A stretch of DNA of 64,000 bases from Symmachiella dynata (GTDB lineage: Bacteria; Planctomycetota; Planctomycetia; Planctomycetales; Planctomycetaceae). The position numbers and the translations under genes were made by a program. The stretch lies in NCBI RefSeq assembly GCF_007747995.1, contig NZ_CP036276.1:3835001-3899000 (forward strand), written 5' to 3'. Shown here one piece after another: positions 24,101 through 33,330 of the stretch. Position 1 is the first letter of the stretch, and each line of letters begins with the position of its first letter. Under the pieces are notes generated by a model that saw only the letters and a program-made list of their open reading frames with translations, searched no databases and was not told where the DNA came from.

Positions 24101-26649
24101 TATCGCGGGTTTTCGAAGTTGTTGCGATCTCGCAAAACGGTTGGCCCCCCGTCGGCCGACAAGTCGCCGAACGAAACGTGCCGATATTCAGAGCGCGACT
24201 TGGATTCCTTGCCAAACGTGTCACCGAATATTGCGACCAAATCAGACGCCGAATTACCATTCCCCTGGGCTGGACGCAATTGTGCTGCTGTCTCATGGAG
24301 TTTCAATTCTCCATCGACGAACAGCCAAAATGTTTCATCGGCCATTTCCAACCGATAGGTATGGAAGCCATCTGTGGTGTCCATTTTCAGTCTATCGATG
24401 GCACTTCCCGCTGTATCGCGGATGATAATCTCGTTATCCTGTGCGACCAACGCGGCGGCCAAGTTGTGGGAACGAATGTCCAGCAGCGTCAAACCGGCGA
24501 TGGTTGACGTGTGATTTTCTTCCAGGATTTTTGCGGTCGTCTCCATGAAAACGCCTGGATCGTCGACCGCAGCATCGATGGGGGTAGTCGCCGTCCAAAA
24601 ACCTTGTCCGCCACTTTGGGCATCAAGGAGCAAGGTTCCCGACTGCATTGTCGCCATTTCATTACCTTGAAAAGTCCAGCCTCCCTGCTGTGGCATTTGT
24701 CCGGAGGATGCGTCGTATACGGGGATTAGATGTCGGGGATTGGTATTTCCGATTGCATCCTCCGGAGGATCTGCATTCGCCTGATCGATGGCAGCCACGT
24801 TATTCGCGGCGGGCGTTTTCGCTGTGACTGGGCTACGACTCATTTTGATGATCATCACTGCGGCCAACAAAATCACCAAGCTCGCTCCGCCAATCGCTGG
24901 GAGCAGTTGACGAGGATTTTCCCACCAAGGCGACTTTTCCACAGCTGCCGTACGTAGACTCGATCGCGGTTGGAGATCATCAAACTCTGTGTCATCGTAT
25001 GGGAGATCATCATCAGTATCGTGCTCGTCCGCCTTTGCTGCGAGTTCGATTTTCAACTTCTTGTCGTAGACTGTTTTCTGTTTCGAGTTGAGCAAGCATA
25101 ATTTCGCGGCAGCCAGTTCGTTCAATAGTTGTTGAGCCAATTCAAGATGTGGACCGGTGGCGATTTGATGCAGATAGCTCATCTGCCGTTCCGCGGCCGC
25201 CTCAATCACATCGGGGTCACTTTCAAAAAGTTTCAACGACAGCAAGCGATAGTGATTCGCAGGCTGTTCCTCGGGGGGAATTCCCAGCCACTTGTGATAT
25301 GGGTTAAAACCGGTCAAAGACGAGTCGGAGGCGGTTGTCTTTTTTCTTTGCCGAACCGGAATGATGGAGGAAGATTGGTCATTGGATCGTGATGGTGAGA
25401 CGCCTGACTTTGAGTTCGGATCTTCTTCGCGTTTGACTCGTAAGTATTCTGTCAGCGTCTCAGCCAAAGCAGCCATCGAGGCATAACGGTCATTCGGTTG
25501 TTTGGCGATGGATTTGAGGCAGATTGCTTCTAGTTGCGGATCGACGTGACTTCGGTGAGTCGAAGGTGGAGATGGCTCCCGGTGTAAAATGCTTGCGAAG
25601 ACTTCAGCGACGCTGCCGCTAAATGGCCGTTGCCCGCAAAGCAATTCATACAGGATAACCCCCAAACTGTAGACGTCCGACTGCGGCCCCACGGCATTGG
25701 AATTCCCTTTGGCTTGTTCGGGGGGCATATAAGCCGGGGTGCCCAGAATGGCCCCGCTATGCGTGAGTTGAGCCTCGTCGCCCGTCATGCGCCGAGCCAG
25801 TCCGAAATCCATCACGACCGGATCACCTTGCTTGTCGATCATGATGTTCGCTGGCTTTAGGTCACGATGTACAACTCCAAGTTTGTGGGCCGCTTCTAAC
25901 GCTAAAGAGATTTTCCGAATCACTGCGGCAATCTTGTGGTCAGCAATTTTTCTCCCGCCAACGAGAATTGACGACAGCGGCTTACCCGCGATGTAAGCCA
26001 TGACGATGAAGTATTCGTCGTCGATTTTCCCAAAATCAAAAATGGGACAAACGTGCGCGTGGCGCAAATCGGCAACCGCACGCGCCTCTTGTAGAAACCG
26101 ATCGATATCTTCTTGTGTTTCCAAAACCCCCGCCCGAGGGACTTTCAATGCGACCTCTCGATCCAATTGCGGGTCGTGTGCATGATAGACAGTTCCAAAA
26201 GCGCCTTCGCCAAGCACTTTGAGGATCTTGAATCTCCCGAGTTGTTTGGGAGCTTGTTTCAGTTTCTTAGACGAGACAGGGATTTCAATGAACGACGTAT
26301 CAATCGATGCGTCTCGCAAACTGAAGGTGCGAACCTCGCGCGTCTTGGTCGCCCGATTCCCCGATTTGGCTGCGTGACTGCGAAGTACCTCGGCAACGAT
26401 CTCGCCGTATTCTTCAAATCGCTCCGCAAAGGATTCAGCAGTGACGTGCTGCCCCTCCTTTTCCAATAATTCCACCTCAACCTTCAGCAGCGAGCGCAAA
26501 AACTGCGGAACATCGGCTGCATCGGCTTTCGGTAGGAACTCTTCAAGTTTTGGTTTTGTGCCCGATAACCATGCCGCTTCAAATCGATCGCACGCAGCGT
26601 CAACCTGTTGCGCGAGAGAGAGGGAAACAGGATCGGGAGTTTTAGCCAT
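21178..26649 (-). CDS. Giant Ser/Thr kinase with LamG-like, DUF1080 and LRR domains
   Basis: A 1823-residue protein. Residues 1-110 are helical. 139-405 form a Hanks-type kinase: glycine loop GEGAFGTV (147-154), Lys169, HRDLKPAN (261-268), DFG (281-283), GTPAYMPPE. About 450-533 resembles a J-domain-like segment (HYRLLSLKLFESDPDVIEAA). A membrane helix spans 583-603. Outside lie two or three LamG-like lectin modules (about 640-1310), a DUF1080 module (LFNGKDLTGW, about 1375-1570), and leucine-rich repeats (about 1600-1815) with the DxGLxxLxxLxxL spacing. A cytoplasmic kinase is thus joined to a glycan- or ligand-binding exterior. All catalytic motifs are present. The gene stands alone on its strand. 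Confidence 0.9.
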   Translation of the reverse strand: MAKTPDPVSLSLAQQVDAACDRFEAAWLSGTKPKLEEFLPKADAADVPQFLRSLLKVEVELLEKEGQHVTAESFAERFEEYGEIVAEVLRSHAAKSGNRATKTREVRTFSLRDASIDTSFIEIPVSSKKLKQAPKQLGRFKILKVLGEGAFGTVYHAHDPQLDREVALKVPRAGVLETQEDIDRFLQEARAVADLRHAHVCPIFDFGKIDDEYFIVMAYIAGKPLSSILVGGRKIADHKIAAVIRKISLALEAAHKLGVVHRDLKPANIMIDKQGDPVVMDFGLARRMTGDEAQLTHSGAILGTPAYMPPEQAKGNSNAVGPQSDVYSLGVILYELLCGQRPFSGSVAEVFASILHREPSPPSTHRSHVDPQLEAICLKSIAKQPNDRYASMAALAETLTEYLRVKREEDPNSKSGVSPSRSNDQSSSIIPVRQRKKTTASDSSLTGFNPYHKWLGIPPEEQPANHYRLLSLKLFESDPDVIEAAAERQMSYLHQIATGPHLELAQQLLNELAAAKLCLLNSKQKTVYDKKLKIELAAKADEHDTDDDLPYDDTEFDDLQPRSSLRTAAVEKSPWWENPRQLLPAIGGASLVILLAAVMIIKMSRSPVTAKTPAANNVAAIDQANADPPEDAIGNTNPRHLIPVYDASSGQMPQQGGWTFQGNEMATMQSGTLLLDAQSGGQGFWTATTPIDAAVDDPGVFMETTAKILEENHTSTIAGLTLLDIRSHNLAAALVAQDNEIIIRDTAGSAIDRLKMDTTDGFHTYRLEMADETFWLFVDGELKLHETAAQLRPAQGNGNSASDLVAIFGDTFGKESKSRSEYRHVSFGDLSADGGPTVLRDRNNFENPRYPANLNPLVLTYDAAEGKLPSAAGWTYQGQQAQGSSAEISSQRLVHDAGMSSYSFWTATLPVNRAPQAAGMFMEATMKVNSENHTTNQRGYNLMEFAEITPTTARGISVLLWENRIFLIDGDDNLLNGAELDWDTSDDFHTYRAEVKGDQYWLYIDGQEKLSDRIPAYPTTSDVTNLLPDGQKTLPRLWAKFGDGSNASESVTETNSVTFGSLSALGGPTALRQATDYDHLLTGYWQDVIRDQEDVPDWEGVTIRDGEIESPTNNNNGYEIGSRPYRDLILRANIWKKDGWHAGIKLRSDQIGYYGLWMVNGRAFGAGTHKPQWVKLHDSVQHVDNLRDGFEWTCAMIGDHLTTYADGKKVLDIHDVTHTVGFPAIHIRTSTIRNLQIMDLTRGPFRPDEVQTDRVSTITRPIEPEPTLPTPAKPIQTGRPPKDDEDHDSPPPPPKVAHDPEFLNLFNGKDLTGWIGNVADFTAENGKLVYSGRLQGRLTTKRKFQDFILRFDFRLESGADNGIGIRQSFDAPFAPKGIEIQILDEEFPKHKSINEASQHHGSIFDYAAAQQGHLKPLGEWNSQEIICRGNHIVVNLNGTNILDTTIDPGKDTPAHLKHPWGTIALLGSSGRAEFCNIRIKDLGNPAAAAPAKKISFANPMPAAAVAHWVFSQGGSVSAMQNERIFKPLTSASQLPRGAYTVILASLIGKSQITDSDLTRFANLPLFKTLDVGSTGVTDDGMAVVGSYRKLCTLGLVGTEVTDRGLSKLARLTLLQSLLLRGTNISDEGMQALQNMRNMQTLELSTETGNFSDQGVLYLGRMINLQHLAISGGTISDAGLELIAKFPQLERLYISNHMITNKGLKHLRHIPKLNRLHIGGNFGVTDIGLIQLAKLKNLTSLEVGSNPNITDAGLKQLGRMRNLSTLVLDDNLNVTDAGLVHLQRLKKLTYLGLRHTSVTEQGAKALKAKLPQCRIYYGFRQSLK

Positions 26650-26804
26650 ATGGTTTGAATGGGTTTGCGGAGATTGAAATCGAGAAGCGTGTGAATGAAA
26701 ATTCGTACGTCGATGTGGCAGAGAAAATCTCAGCGTATTAAGTCTATTCCGAATAACGCTCAGTTACCGACATCAAATAGCAGGAAATTTCTTGACTTCG
26801 CACG

Positions 26805-27055
26805 GACCCAAAAAAAGTGATGAACGGAAGTTGAACAATCACAAGAGGTTCGACCGAAAAAAAATTTGTGGAACTGCCTGAGGAATTGATAGTAGCCTGC
26901 AGCAACGAGGATTTCAAATTGGAAGGTTTTCACGCTGCGTGCGCTAAGTGAGCCTCAGCATCGAAGACCAAGGCAATACGTGAATTCAAGCAGCGCGTTC
27001 GTACCACTAAATCAGCCCACCGAGTCGTTCGCGACGGATGATCTGATCGAGCTCT
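26805..27055 (-). mobile_element. Transposon relic, copy G
   Basis: The outer end is degraded (CGGACCCAAAAAAAGTGATGAACGG at 26806). The transposase C-terminus is visible at about 26990-27050 on the minus strand (GGL..WYERAA). It is joined tail to tail with inverted copy K. From 26650 to 26804 I see only the upstream region of the kinase gene. Confidence 0.65.
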
Positions 27056-27262
27056 CTGCATGAGCTTTCGGTCATCCTCGATTGCACTGTTGGCGCTGCC
27101 GGTGCGCGCTCGCCCTGAAGATGTGTCGAATTCTATTATCGATTGATCATCGGAAGGCTATTTTCGCCATCAGTTGTGAGCGGCAAACTTGACTCGTTCG
27201 TCTTTTGCAAGAATCAACTTACGTTCGTCATTGTTTTTGAACCGCGCGGCGAGATCGAAGCA
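27055..27262 (+). mobile_element. Transposon relic, copy K (inverted)
   Basis: Read in reverse it starts with GCGCGGTTCAAAAACAATGA at its 27262 side. It contains AACTGATGGCGAAAATAG and CCGATGATCAATCGATAA, matching copy J at 47530-47590. With copy G it forms an inverted pair whose outer ends lie at 26806 and 27258. Confidence 0.7.
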
Positions 27263-27317
27263 CATCGAGGCGCAAAGACTCGCCCGCTCCATGACTCTAT
27301 CACCCGATGTGCGGGCC

Positions 27318-29909
27318 TCAGCGGGAGTCGACGGTGATGTTATGCTCCAAGATCATGCTCTCCCCCGGTTTTAGAGTGCGTTCTCGGGTCCACAGCTCGA
27401 CGTCCAGTGAGTTGTGATCCTCAGGGAAGGCCGCGAGACGCGTGAAATCAAGGTTCTCATCGTCGAACCGTTGCGTCACTCGCAGTCCCTTAGTGCCACT
27501 GAAGCTCCAGTCGCCGCGAGGCCGGCGTTCTTGAGCGTACCGCACGCCATCACGTAAACCTTGCACGACATCCGCCAGATCTTTGTCGACGGTGCGACCC
27601 GCGAGATCTTCGAACTGGACCCGTGTCGCCTTGAGTTCGCCCAAATCGAGGCTAAGCATTGATCGGACTCGTGCCAGTCGCGGTTTCTTACTGGGATTGA
27701 TGAGCTCGGTGCGAACTTGCATAACGGGCTCTTGCGGCATCACCGAGATCGTGCGGACCATCCGAAATCCGTTGGCCGTTTCGCTAGCCATCGTGATTGA
27801 ACTGGCGTCGTGTTTGGTGACGGTTGCCGGGTCCATGGGGCCGCCAAGAAACCATGTGAGCAGAGTACCAGCTCCGCCTTCTTCGCCGCCATGGAACGGG
27901 AATAACATGTCCCGCGTGGGATTGAGCTCCGTGATACTCTGACCCGACTTTTTGTCGGTAATCCGCAGCGCCCGCGCGCCGAGCAGAGGGACGACGTCGA
28001 CGCTGATCACGTCGTTGTCAATTGTGAACACGGGAAGTGGCTGACTGGTCAGCCGGGCGATGTCGAGCAGCGTGTTACGATCGTTCCCTCGCTCACGAAT
28101 GCTTCTAAATCCATGAGCACTCATCCGTGCCAGAAATCGCTCTGGATCTCCCGGCTTCGCCAACGGCTGCCGAAATACCAGTTTGCCCTCTTTCAGATCA
28201 TAGCCTTTGCGGGGAAATACACGCGCGTAGACCAGCGGCATGCGTGCTACGCGAACCCGTTCCAGCAGTTCGGCATCATCCTCGACGGCGGACTCAGCTT
28301 CGTCAAACAATCGCTCAGCATCATCCAGGATGTCGTCCGGCAAATATCCCTGACCTGGATTGGTGTAAAGATGCATGTGGACATTGTCACGGTCGACCTT
28401 GTTCTGCAGCAGGTTGATGTAACGTTCCATCGCATCAGCTGCGGCACCGTAATATCCGTCCAGAAACTCGCGAATAATCTCTTGACCATCTCGATCAGGG
28501 TCTTTGAGCAACTCGGTAATATAGTAAGCTCGTAAAAGGCTGAATTCGCCTCCTCCTCCACCGGCCCCCATTGCCTGTGCAAACACTCCCTCGACACCAA
28601 TGTCGCGGTAGAACCTCATGTCCGCGGACATGGCGCGGAGGTTCGGGAATGGCACGTAGTAGTGCGCGAAGTTGACGATGTAATGCCAGACGTAGAGGTG
28701 CGATGAGATTTTTGACCAAGCGATCGCGCGCTCCTTGAAGCGGGCGTTCAGTGGGCAGGTTGCAATCGGATGGCTATCACAACACGGAAACATATGGCAT
28801 AGCCACACAGCCACGTTCGGGTGCATTTGCAGGTTCGCGGGTGGTTGCTCGGTGTACGTATAGGCCAGCGTGCCAATCAGCTTCTCGGGATAAACCTTTG
28901 CCGTCCTTTCAGCAAGCCGGTTGACGAACCAGAATTGGGTGCCGCCGGAAGTTCCGTAGAGTTCGTTGATCTCACGGCAGTTGTCACATTCACAAACGTT
29001 GTGCCAATCCATCTGTGAAAAGTTATGTTGGTCAAAATGCGGATACGCCTTCATCCGTGCAAGCATACGGCTGGTCACGATCTCGAGTACTTCGGGGTTC
29101 GTGAGGCAAAGTTGTGTCTCTGACCGGATGCGCTGGCCGCCAACCTCCGAAAAGTACTCCGGATGGTTGTCGAAGAATTCTTTAGGAGGGACGTAGCGGT
29201 AGTACGTATGGGCTCGACCGTCAAATGCGTATTGATTGCCCAAGGAATGAGTCTTGTCCCCGCTGCCCGAGTTCTCTCCTCGGCGATTGCGAAACTCAGC
29301 AGTCGAGCCGGGCCATGCGTAACTCGTGTCTCTCCAACGAAACGCTGGTCGCATGATAGTTTCAGTCGGCGGAATCGTCAGGTCGACAATGCGTGGTGTC
29401 TTCGTAACACCGGGGGCCAGCCACCGCACGCCCAGGTATTTTTCGAGCAAGAACCGGGTGCCATGCAGGGTCCCCGCCTCAGCAGTTCCCGCGATGATCA
29501 CATGGGGTCCGACTGTTTTCAGGTGCCAGCCCTGCTCGCGTAATTCGTCCGCTGTCGGGTGAACGCCAAGCCTTGTTGCCACCGGACCACATCCCAGCAC
29601 AATCATGGGAGTCTCCTGCCCCGGCTCGACCGCCGTGATCGGAAGCTTGACTCCAGTGCACTTCAGAAAGTGGGCCTGCAATTCTGTCGCCGCATATCGT
29701 TCAGACGGACTCGCCGATGGGTTGAGCACGATTTGATACTTTGAACTCCCCTTTTCTAGGAGAACTACCGAAGCGGAGTCTGCTGAGGCGGCCGGGGTCG
29801 GCAATGGGTCGTCGGCCTTCGCGCTCGAAGTGCAAACTGTATTCAACACGATCAAGGCAACCATAATACAAACATGTTTCATGCTGGTGGAACTCTGTGT
29901 TGGTGCCAT
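27318..29909 (-). CDS. DUF4838 domain protein, probable secreted glycan-active enzyme
   Basis: About 863 residues from the ATG at 29909, preceded by AAGAGG; an upstream ATG at 29939 and an internal one at 29882 are alternatives. It has a signal peptide (hydrophobic run just after MKHVC, cut near SSAKA). An alpha/beta N-terminal domain typical of GH20-like enzymes follows (YAATELQAHFLKCTG, GTLHGTRFLLEKYLG). The DUF4838 barrel has CECDNCREIN and FAQAMGAGGGGGEF. The C-terminal third is beta-rich. Family members are predicted carbohydrate hydrolases of planctomycetes and Bacteroidetes; the substrate is unknown. It is the last gene of a minus-strand group with a lipoprotein and a DUF1559 gene. Confidence 0.85.
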   Translation of the reverse strand: MAPTQSSTSMKHVCIMVALIVLNTVCTSSAKADDPLPTPAASADSASVVLLEKGSSKYQIVLNPSASPSERYAATELQAHFLKCTGVKLPITAVEPGQETPMIVLGCGPVATRLGVHPTADELREQGWHLKTVGPHVIIAGTAEAGTLHGTRFLLEKYLGVRWLAPGVTKTPRIVDLTIPPTETIMRPAFRWRDTSYAWPGSTAEFRNRRGENSGSGDKTHSLGNQYAFDGRAHTYYRYVPPKEFFDNHPEYFSEVGGQRIRSETQLCLTNPEVLEIVTSRMLARMKAYPHFDQHNFSQMDWHNVCECDNCREINELYGTSGGTQFWFVNRLAERTAKVYPEKLIGTLAYTYTEQPPANLQMHPNVAVWLCHMFPCCDSHPIATCPLNARFKERAIAWSKISSHLYVWHYIVNFAHYYVPFPNLRAMSADMRFYRDIGVEGVFAQAMGAGGGGGEFSLLRAYYITELLKDPDRDGQEIIREFLDGYYGAAADAMERYINLLQNKVDRDNVHMHLYTNPGQGYLPDDILDDAERLFDEAESAVEDDAELLERVRVARMPLVYARVFPRKGYDLKEGKLVFRQPLAKPGDPERFLARMSAHGFRSIRERGNDRNTLLDIARLTSQPLPVFTIDNDVISVDVVPLLGARALRITDKKSGQSITELNPTRDMLFPFHGGEEGGAGTLLTWFLGGPMDPATVTKHDASSITMASETANGFRMVRTISVMPQEPVMQVRTELINPSKKPRLARVRSMLSLDLGELKATRVQFEDLAGRTVDKDLADVVQGLRDGVRYAQERRPRGDWSFSGTKGLRVTQRFDDENLDFTRLAAFPEDHNSLDVELWTRERTLKPGESMILEHNITVDSR

Positions 29910-30031
29910 GAGTCGCCTCTTGAATTTGAGCAGGAGCATAAAGCAAAGACGGTGGATTGGAATGCTGATGCGTGAGCAGAATAGAACTAGTTGGATTCTC
30001 AGCGGCTGTTCCGCTGGGTTTGTGAATCGGG

Positions 30032-30448
30032 TCAGCGGGATTCCATCGCAATATCAAACGGGTTGTCACCGGGGAGCACTTCAAGTTTCAGTTCGCTTTG
30101 GGCCCCATACTTTTCTGGGATCTTGCCTCGCGTCGCGTAACCCAGCATATGGTTCACTTTGACGGTGCATGGACCGACCGATACGCCTTCGACGCCTTCT
30201 GCGGCTCCTTCTGCAACAGGGTAATAGATGGCCGTGTAACTACCATCGTCATTCACTTTGGCAATCGACTGGGGACCACCACCATCAGGCTGAAAGAAAA
30301 CTAAAACTCCGGAAACCGGCTGGCCATCCATAGTGACCATACCATGCACGGTCCCCAGTTTCGGAGTATCGGACCCACTGCCGCAGCCGGTCATGGTGAC
30401 CAACATTGCCATGAAAGTTGCCACGAACAGTAAGGTGACACGTGTCAT
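30032..30448 (-). CDS. Lipoprotein with carboxypeptidase-regulatory-like fold
   Basis: A 138-residue protein with a lipoprotein signal (lipobox TGC at about residues 20-22). A single beta-sandwich-like module follows (GTVHGMVTMDGQPVSGVLVFFQP, DDGSYTA), the usual pattern of planctomycete carboxypeptidase-regulatory-like lipoproteins. These genes regularly follow DUF1559 genes, as here. It would be anchored in a membrane facing the periplasm. The role is unknown; a structural or surface-assembly part is a guess from association. Confidence 0.85.
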   Translation of the reverse strand: MTRVTLLFVATFMAMLVTMTGCGSGSDTPKLGTVHGMVTMDGQPVSGVLVFFQPDGGGPQSIAKVNDDGSYTAIYYPVAEGAAEGVEGVSVGPCTVKVNHMLGYATRGKIPEKYGAQSELKLEVLPGDNPFDIAMESR

Positions 30449-30727
30449 TTTCTTAATTCCTTAATGAATCGCCATCTATCGGTATGAGCAAGTCTAGATT
30501 TCCGTCAGGTCACTTCGGAGTGCATCGTCGCAGACCTTGAAGTGCATGTTTAGGGATCGATGCGTCTGCGGATGGATTACACCGCTGAGAGGTTTTTCGG
30601 TCAGAATGTTATGCACGCGAATCGAATCGTTGCCGTCTAATCGCTGATAGTCACAACGGGACTGAGCATGGAGCAGTTCTGTGAAAGATGGGAGGTGGCC
30701 GCTCAAGTCGGCAGCAGTGAACTCGAG

Positions 30728-30760
30728 CACCACCCGGCAGGGTGATCCTGCCGGGTGGTG
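30728..30760 (-). terminator. Strong GC hairpin after the DUF1559 gene
   Basis: Perfect 13-bp arms CACCACCCGGCAG and CTGCCGGGTGGTG around a 7-base loop, 32 bases past the stop at 30792. There is no T-run on the minus strand, so it may block or slow transcription or stabilise the mRNA end. The rest of 30449-30791 shows nothing coding. Confidence 0.6.
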
Positions 30761-30791
30761 GTGAGCGTTGCTGATATCCAAGTTATGCTGC

Positions 30792-31811
30792 TTAGAATTC
30801 GCCGACGATCTCACCTTGAGCGACCGTCGAAAGGGCTCGGTACTTGCCCATATCGATACTATCGTTGATGAATTGCACTGAGCCGTCAGCCAACAGGAAA
30901 AACCCGCCGCCCGAGTGGGCACTGCGGAAGTTGCTGGTCATGTCCTCTGTGGATGAACAATCAAGTCGATCAGCAAACACAAGAAACGTCTCGGCGACAG
31001 GATTCATATTCAAGGGGTAAGCTGTGCTGCCCCACAAACTCGAGGCCGCCTGGATGAGAACATCCTGCACTTCCAGGTCGTTTGGCTGGGCGATCAACCA
31101 TGCCTGCGAGGCGTTTTTGCCGGACGTAGAAGGGGTCCCCGCATCACAGTCCGCCTGTCCTTCACAAAGTGGAAACTGCTGGCCAGTAGCCCCCTCACCC
31201 ATGGCGATGGTGTTGGTCGTTCCGTCCCTGATGTCCCGAATTCGCATTGTCGAATTGTAGTCGAACATTCCACGCCCCGACGGCAGGTCTGTGGGATCAC
31301 ACCAGACATTCGTGGCCCCCTTACTCAATATGTAGTGCGTCTGGCCGTAGGTGTTCCCTGAACTCCCCGGAGGCGAAAGAAAAGAAAGCAGCAGCGACAC
31401 CTCGTTGTTAACAACCGTTGAATTATCAGACACGGAAGGACAGAGAAACGTGGGGATCACAGTTCGTGCGACCTGTGGTGTCTGGTAAAAGAAGGCCACG
31501 TCGTCGTCGTAAAGATTTTTCAGGTTAGCTTGCTCGAAGTAAGGCAACATCTGAGTGATTGCACTGGAGTACACATACCCCCGGGCTTCTTCGAAGCAGG
31601 CTCCCACCGGAAACATGAGAAAAACATCGTGGTAATTGTGCATGGCCAACCCATGCTGTTTGAGGTTGTTTCGGCATTGAGTCCGGCGCGCCGCCTCGCG
31701 TGCCTGTTGCACCGCCGGCAACAACAGTGCGATCAATATGGCAATAATTGCAATTACTACCAACAGTTCGATCAATGTAAAACCCCGACGGGGGCTTCGA
31801 TTCACTGCCAT
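30792..31811 (-). CDS. DUF1559 protein with prepilin-type N-terminus
   Basis: A 339-residue protein starting at ATG 31811 (GGAG six bases upstream). The N-terminus [19 protein letters not shown] is a type IV prepilin/pseudopilin cleavage and methylation site with its hydrophobic helix. QQAREAARR and [17 protein letters not shown] follow, fixed marks of DUF1559. The C-terminus has the HxxxxxxxxxDG motif ([16 protein letters not shown]). Such proteins are hugely expanded in planctomycetes and are thought to be processed by a prepilin peptidase and assembled at the surface; a specific role is not known. Confidence 0.95.
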   Translation of the reverse strand: MAVNRSPRRGFTLIELLVVIAIIAILIALLLPAVQQAREAARRTQCRNNLKQHGLAMHNYHDVFLMFPVGACFEEARGYVYSSAITQMLPYFEQANLKNLYDDDVAFFYQTPQVARTVIPTFLCPSVSDNSTVVNNEVSLLLSFLSPPGSSGNTYGQTHYILSKGATNVWCDPTDLPSGRGMFDYNSTMRIRDIRDGTTNTIAMGEGATGQQFPLCEGQADCDAGTPSTSGKNASQAWLIAQPNDLEVQDVLIQAASSLWGSTAYPLNMNPVAETFLVFADRLDCSSTEDMTSNFRSAHSGGGFFLLADGSVQFINDSIDMGKYRALSTVAQGEIVGEF

Positions 31812-31968
31812 GATATTCTCCAATCAAGAAAGAAAATAATAAAAAGCCGTAACCAACTAAGGGTCCCGACATCGGTACCGTTAGCACGATTCAATCGATG
31901 GAATCAGGTCGCGCATCGGCGCATTGCTAGACAGTTAAGAGTTGATAGAAATGATATTCTCGTCGATG

Positions 31969-32160
31969 TCACTGCGAGAGGACGCCCGCGGTGCGCTGTG
32001 CGCCGGTCCTCTCCATCACCGCTCGTAAGGGTTCAACTGTGGCCCAATCGTCGTCTTCATCGCGCAACGCTAACGCACGGCCGAGAACAAGACATCTCGC
32101 CCAGTCTTTCGTGCCTCCCGCGAGGCGTAACGGATCCGCGTGTTTTCGCAGATCCCCTCC
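31969..32160 (-). pseudogene. Possible coding remnant, unidentified
   Basis: A minus-strand frame ending TGA reads PFGGDLRKHADPLRLAGG, TKDWARCLVLGRALALRDED and RAVMERTGAQRTAGVL. Composition and codon phasing look protein-like, but there is no good start or ribosome site. It may be the tail of a lost gene. It fills most of the gap 31824-32212 between the DUF1559 and TetR genes. Confidence 0.35.
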
Positions 32161-32212
32161 AAATGGACTCGATAAACACAAGCTTATTCAGTGGGACTTG
32201 TGTCCGTCGCGG

Positions 32213-32947
32213 CTACCAGCTTTGTTTCAATCGCGAATACTCTTCTGGAAAGACGTCTTTAACAATTCGCTCCATGGCTGCATCAAAATCGTAATCCGCT
32301 GACAACGGCGTCCAGCCAAATCCATCGAGCACGTTTTGAATGGTGCGACGAATAGCAAGGAACGGCTCTGCGATGCCCATATCGATCATTGCGTCACTGG
32401 TGGCGATGATTGAATAGGCTCCATCAGTCATTGCCCAGAGTCCAAATACTAGCGATTCCGGCGTCATGTCTGCGGGCAGAGTGATGTGATTCTGAGCGAC
32501 TCCATCGCGAACAACACCCGCCACAACCTCGACGCATCGCAGCTGAGATGACTTCACCAATGCACGACGTTCTTCTGTAGTCTTGCCCCAGATTGAATCG
32601 GATTGCACGACTCGCTCAACACAAAAATGGTCGGGATACAACTTCACAAACAGTTCCCCCGCCACGCCAAGCGCAGTCATGCGGACGCGAGGGGTCCCCT
32701 GGTAGGCGGCTGCGCGTCGGTACATACCCAGCCGGATTTCCATCGTATCCTGAAGCAATGCCAGGATGATTTCTTCCTTGCATTTGAAGTGGTTGTAGAT
32801 CGTTCCCCGCGAAACACCCAACTCGGCCGCTAAGGAGTTCAGCCCCAAACCCAGGTATCCACCCCTGACAAACCTGGCGCGCGCCAATTCAAGGATCCGC
32901 ACTCCGCGATCGAATATTTCCTGTTTTTTCAACGAGATATCCTCCAT
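32213..32947 (-). CDS. TetR/AcrR family transcriptional regulator
   Basis: A 244-residue protein. The N-terminal DNA-binding domain has the standard TetR helix-turn-helix (NSLAAELGVSRGTIYNHFKCKEEI, about residues 37-60); the rest is a helical ligand/dimer domain. The ATG at 32947 has no upstream ribosome site, but GGAGG lies inside the first codons, eight bases before an in-frame TTG at 32932. The true start may be that TTG, five residues later. Two palindromes just upstream suggest autoregulation. The ligand is unknown. Confidence 0.9.
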   Translation of the reverse strand: MEDISLKKQEIFDRGVRILELARARFVRGGYLGLGLNSLAAELGVSRGTIYNHFKCKEEIILALLQDTMEIRLGMYRRAAAYQGTPRVRMTALGVAGELFVKLYPDHFCVERVVQSDSIWGKTTEERRALVKSSQLRCVEVVAGVVRDGVAQNHITLPADMTPESLVFGLWAMTDGAYSIIATSDAMIDMGIAEPFLAIRRTIQNVLDGFGWTPLSADYDFDAAMERIVKDVFPEEYSRLKQSW

Positions 32948-32962
32948 TCGGTAAAATATACT

Positions 32963-33005
32963 GACACCGTGTCAGGTTTTCAATACTTTTCTGACAGTTT
33001 GTCAA
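32963..33005 (-). promoter_or_regulatory. Two tandem TetR-type operator sites
   Basis: TGACACCGTGTCA (32963-32975) and TGACAGTTTGTCA (32993-33005) both fit TGACA-N3-TGTCA. Their starts are exactly 30 bases apart, close to three helical turns. That places two dimers on one face of the DNA immediately upstream of the TetR gene. The region has no other symmetrical element. Binding by this regulator is inferred from position and symmetry. Confidence 0.7.
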
Positions 33006-33330
33006 TTATTTCAAGATTTCTGGATGCGCACGACAAAGCGGAAGACTTGCCGCAGAGCACTAGAAACCTTCCGAGCAAGTGCGCAAAACCCTTTACGAGC
33101 AAGGTCTCACGCTTCTACCCATCGAGAGACACCACCGCCGTAACTTTTTCCACAAAACGCCAAGCAACGCACATCAGTACAAGTTGTTTCGACAGCGCGC
33201 TGTAAATGGCAAGGGCGAGAGGCTCTTCGAGCTTTTTCAAAAAGACAACCTGGGGGTTGTATTCGGTAGAGAAATCAGGTGATTGCAAAGTCTTGTTGCT
33301 TGAGTTTTGACGCATTCGCCCCGCGACCAT

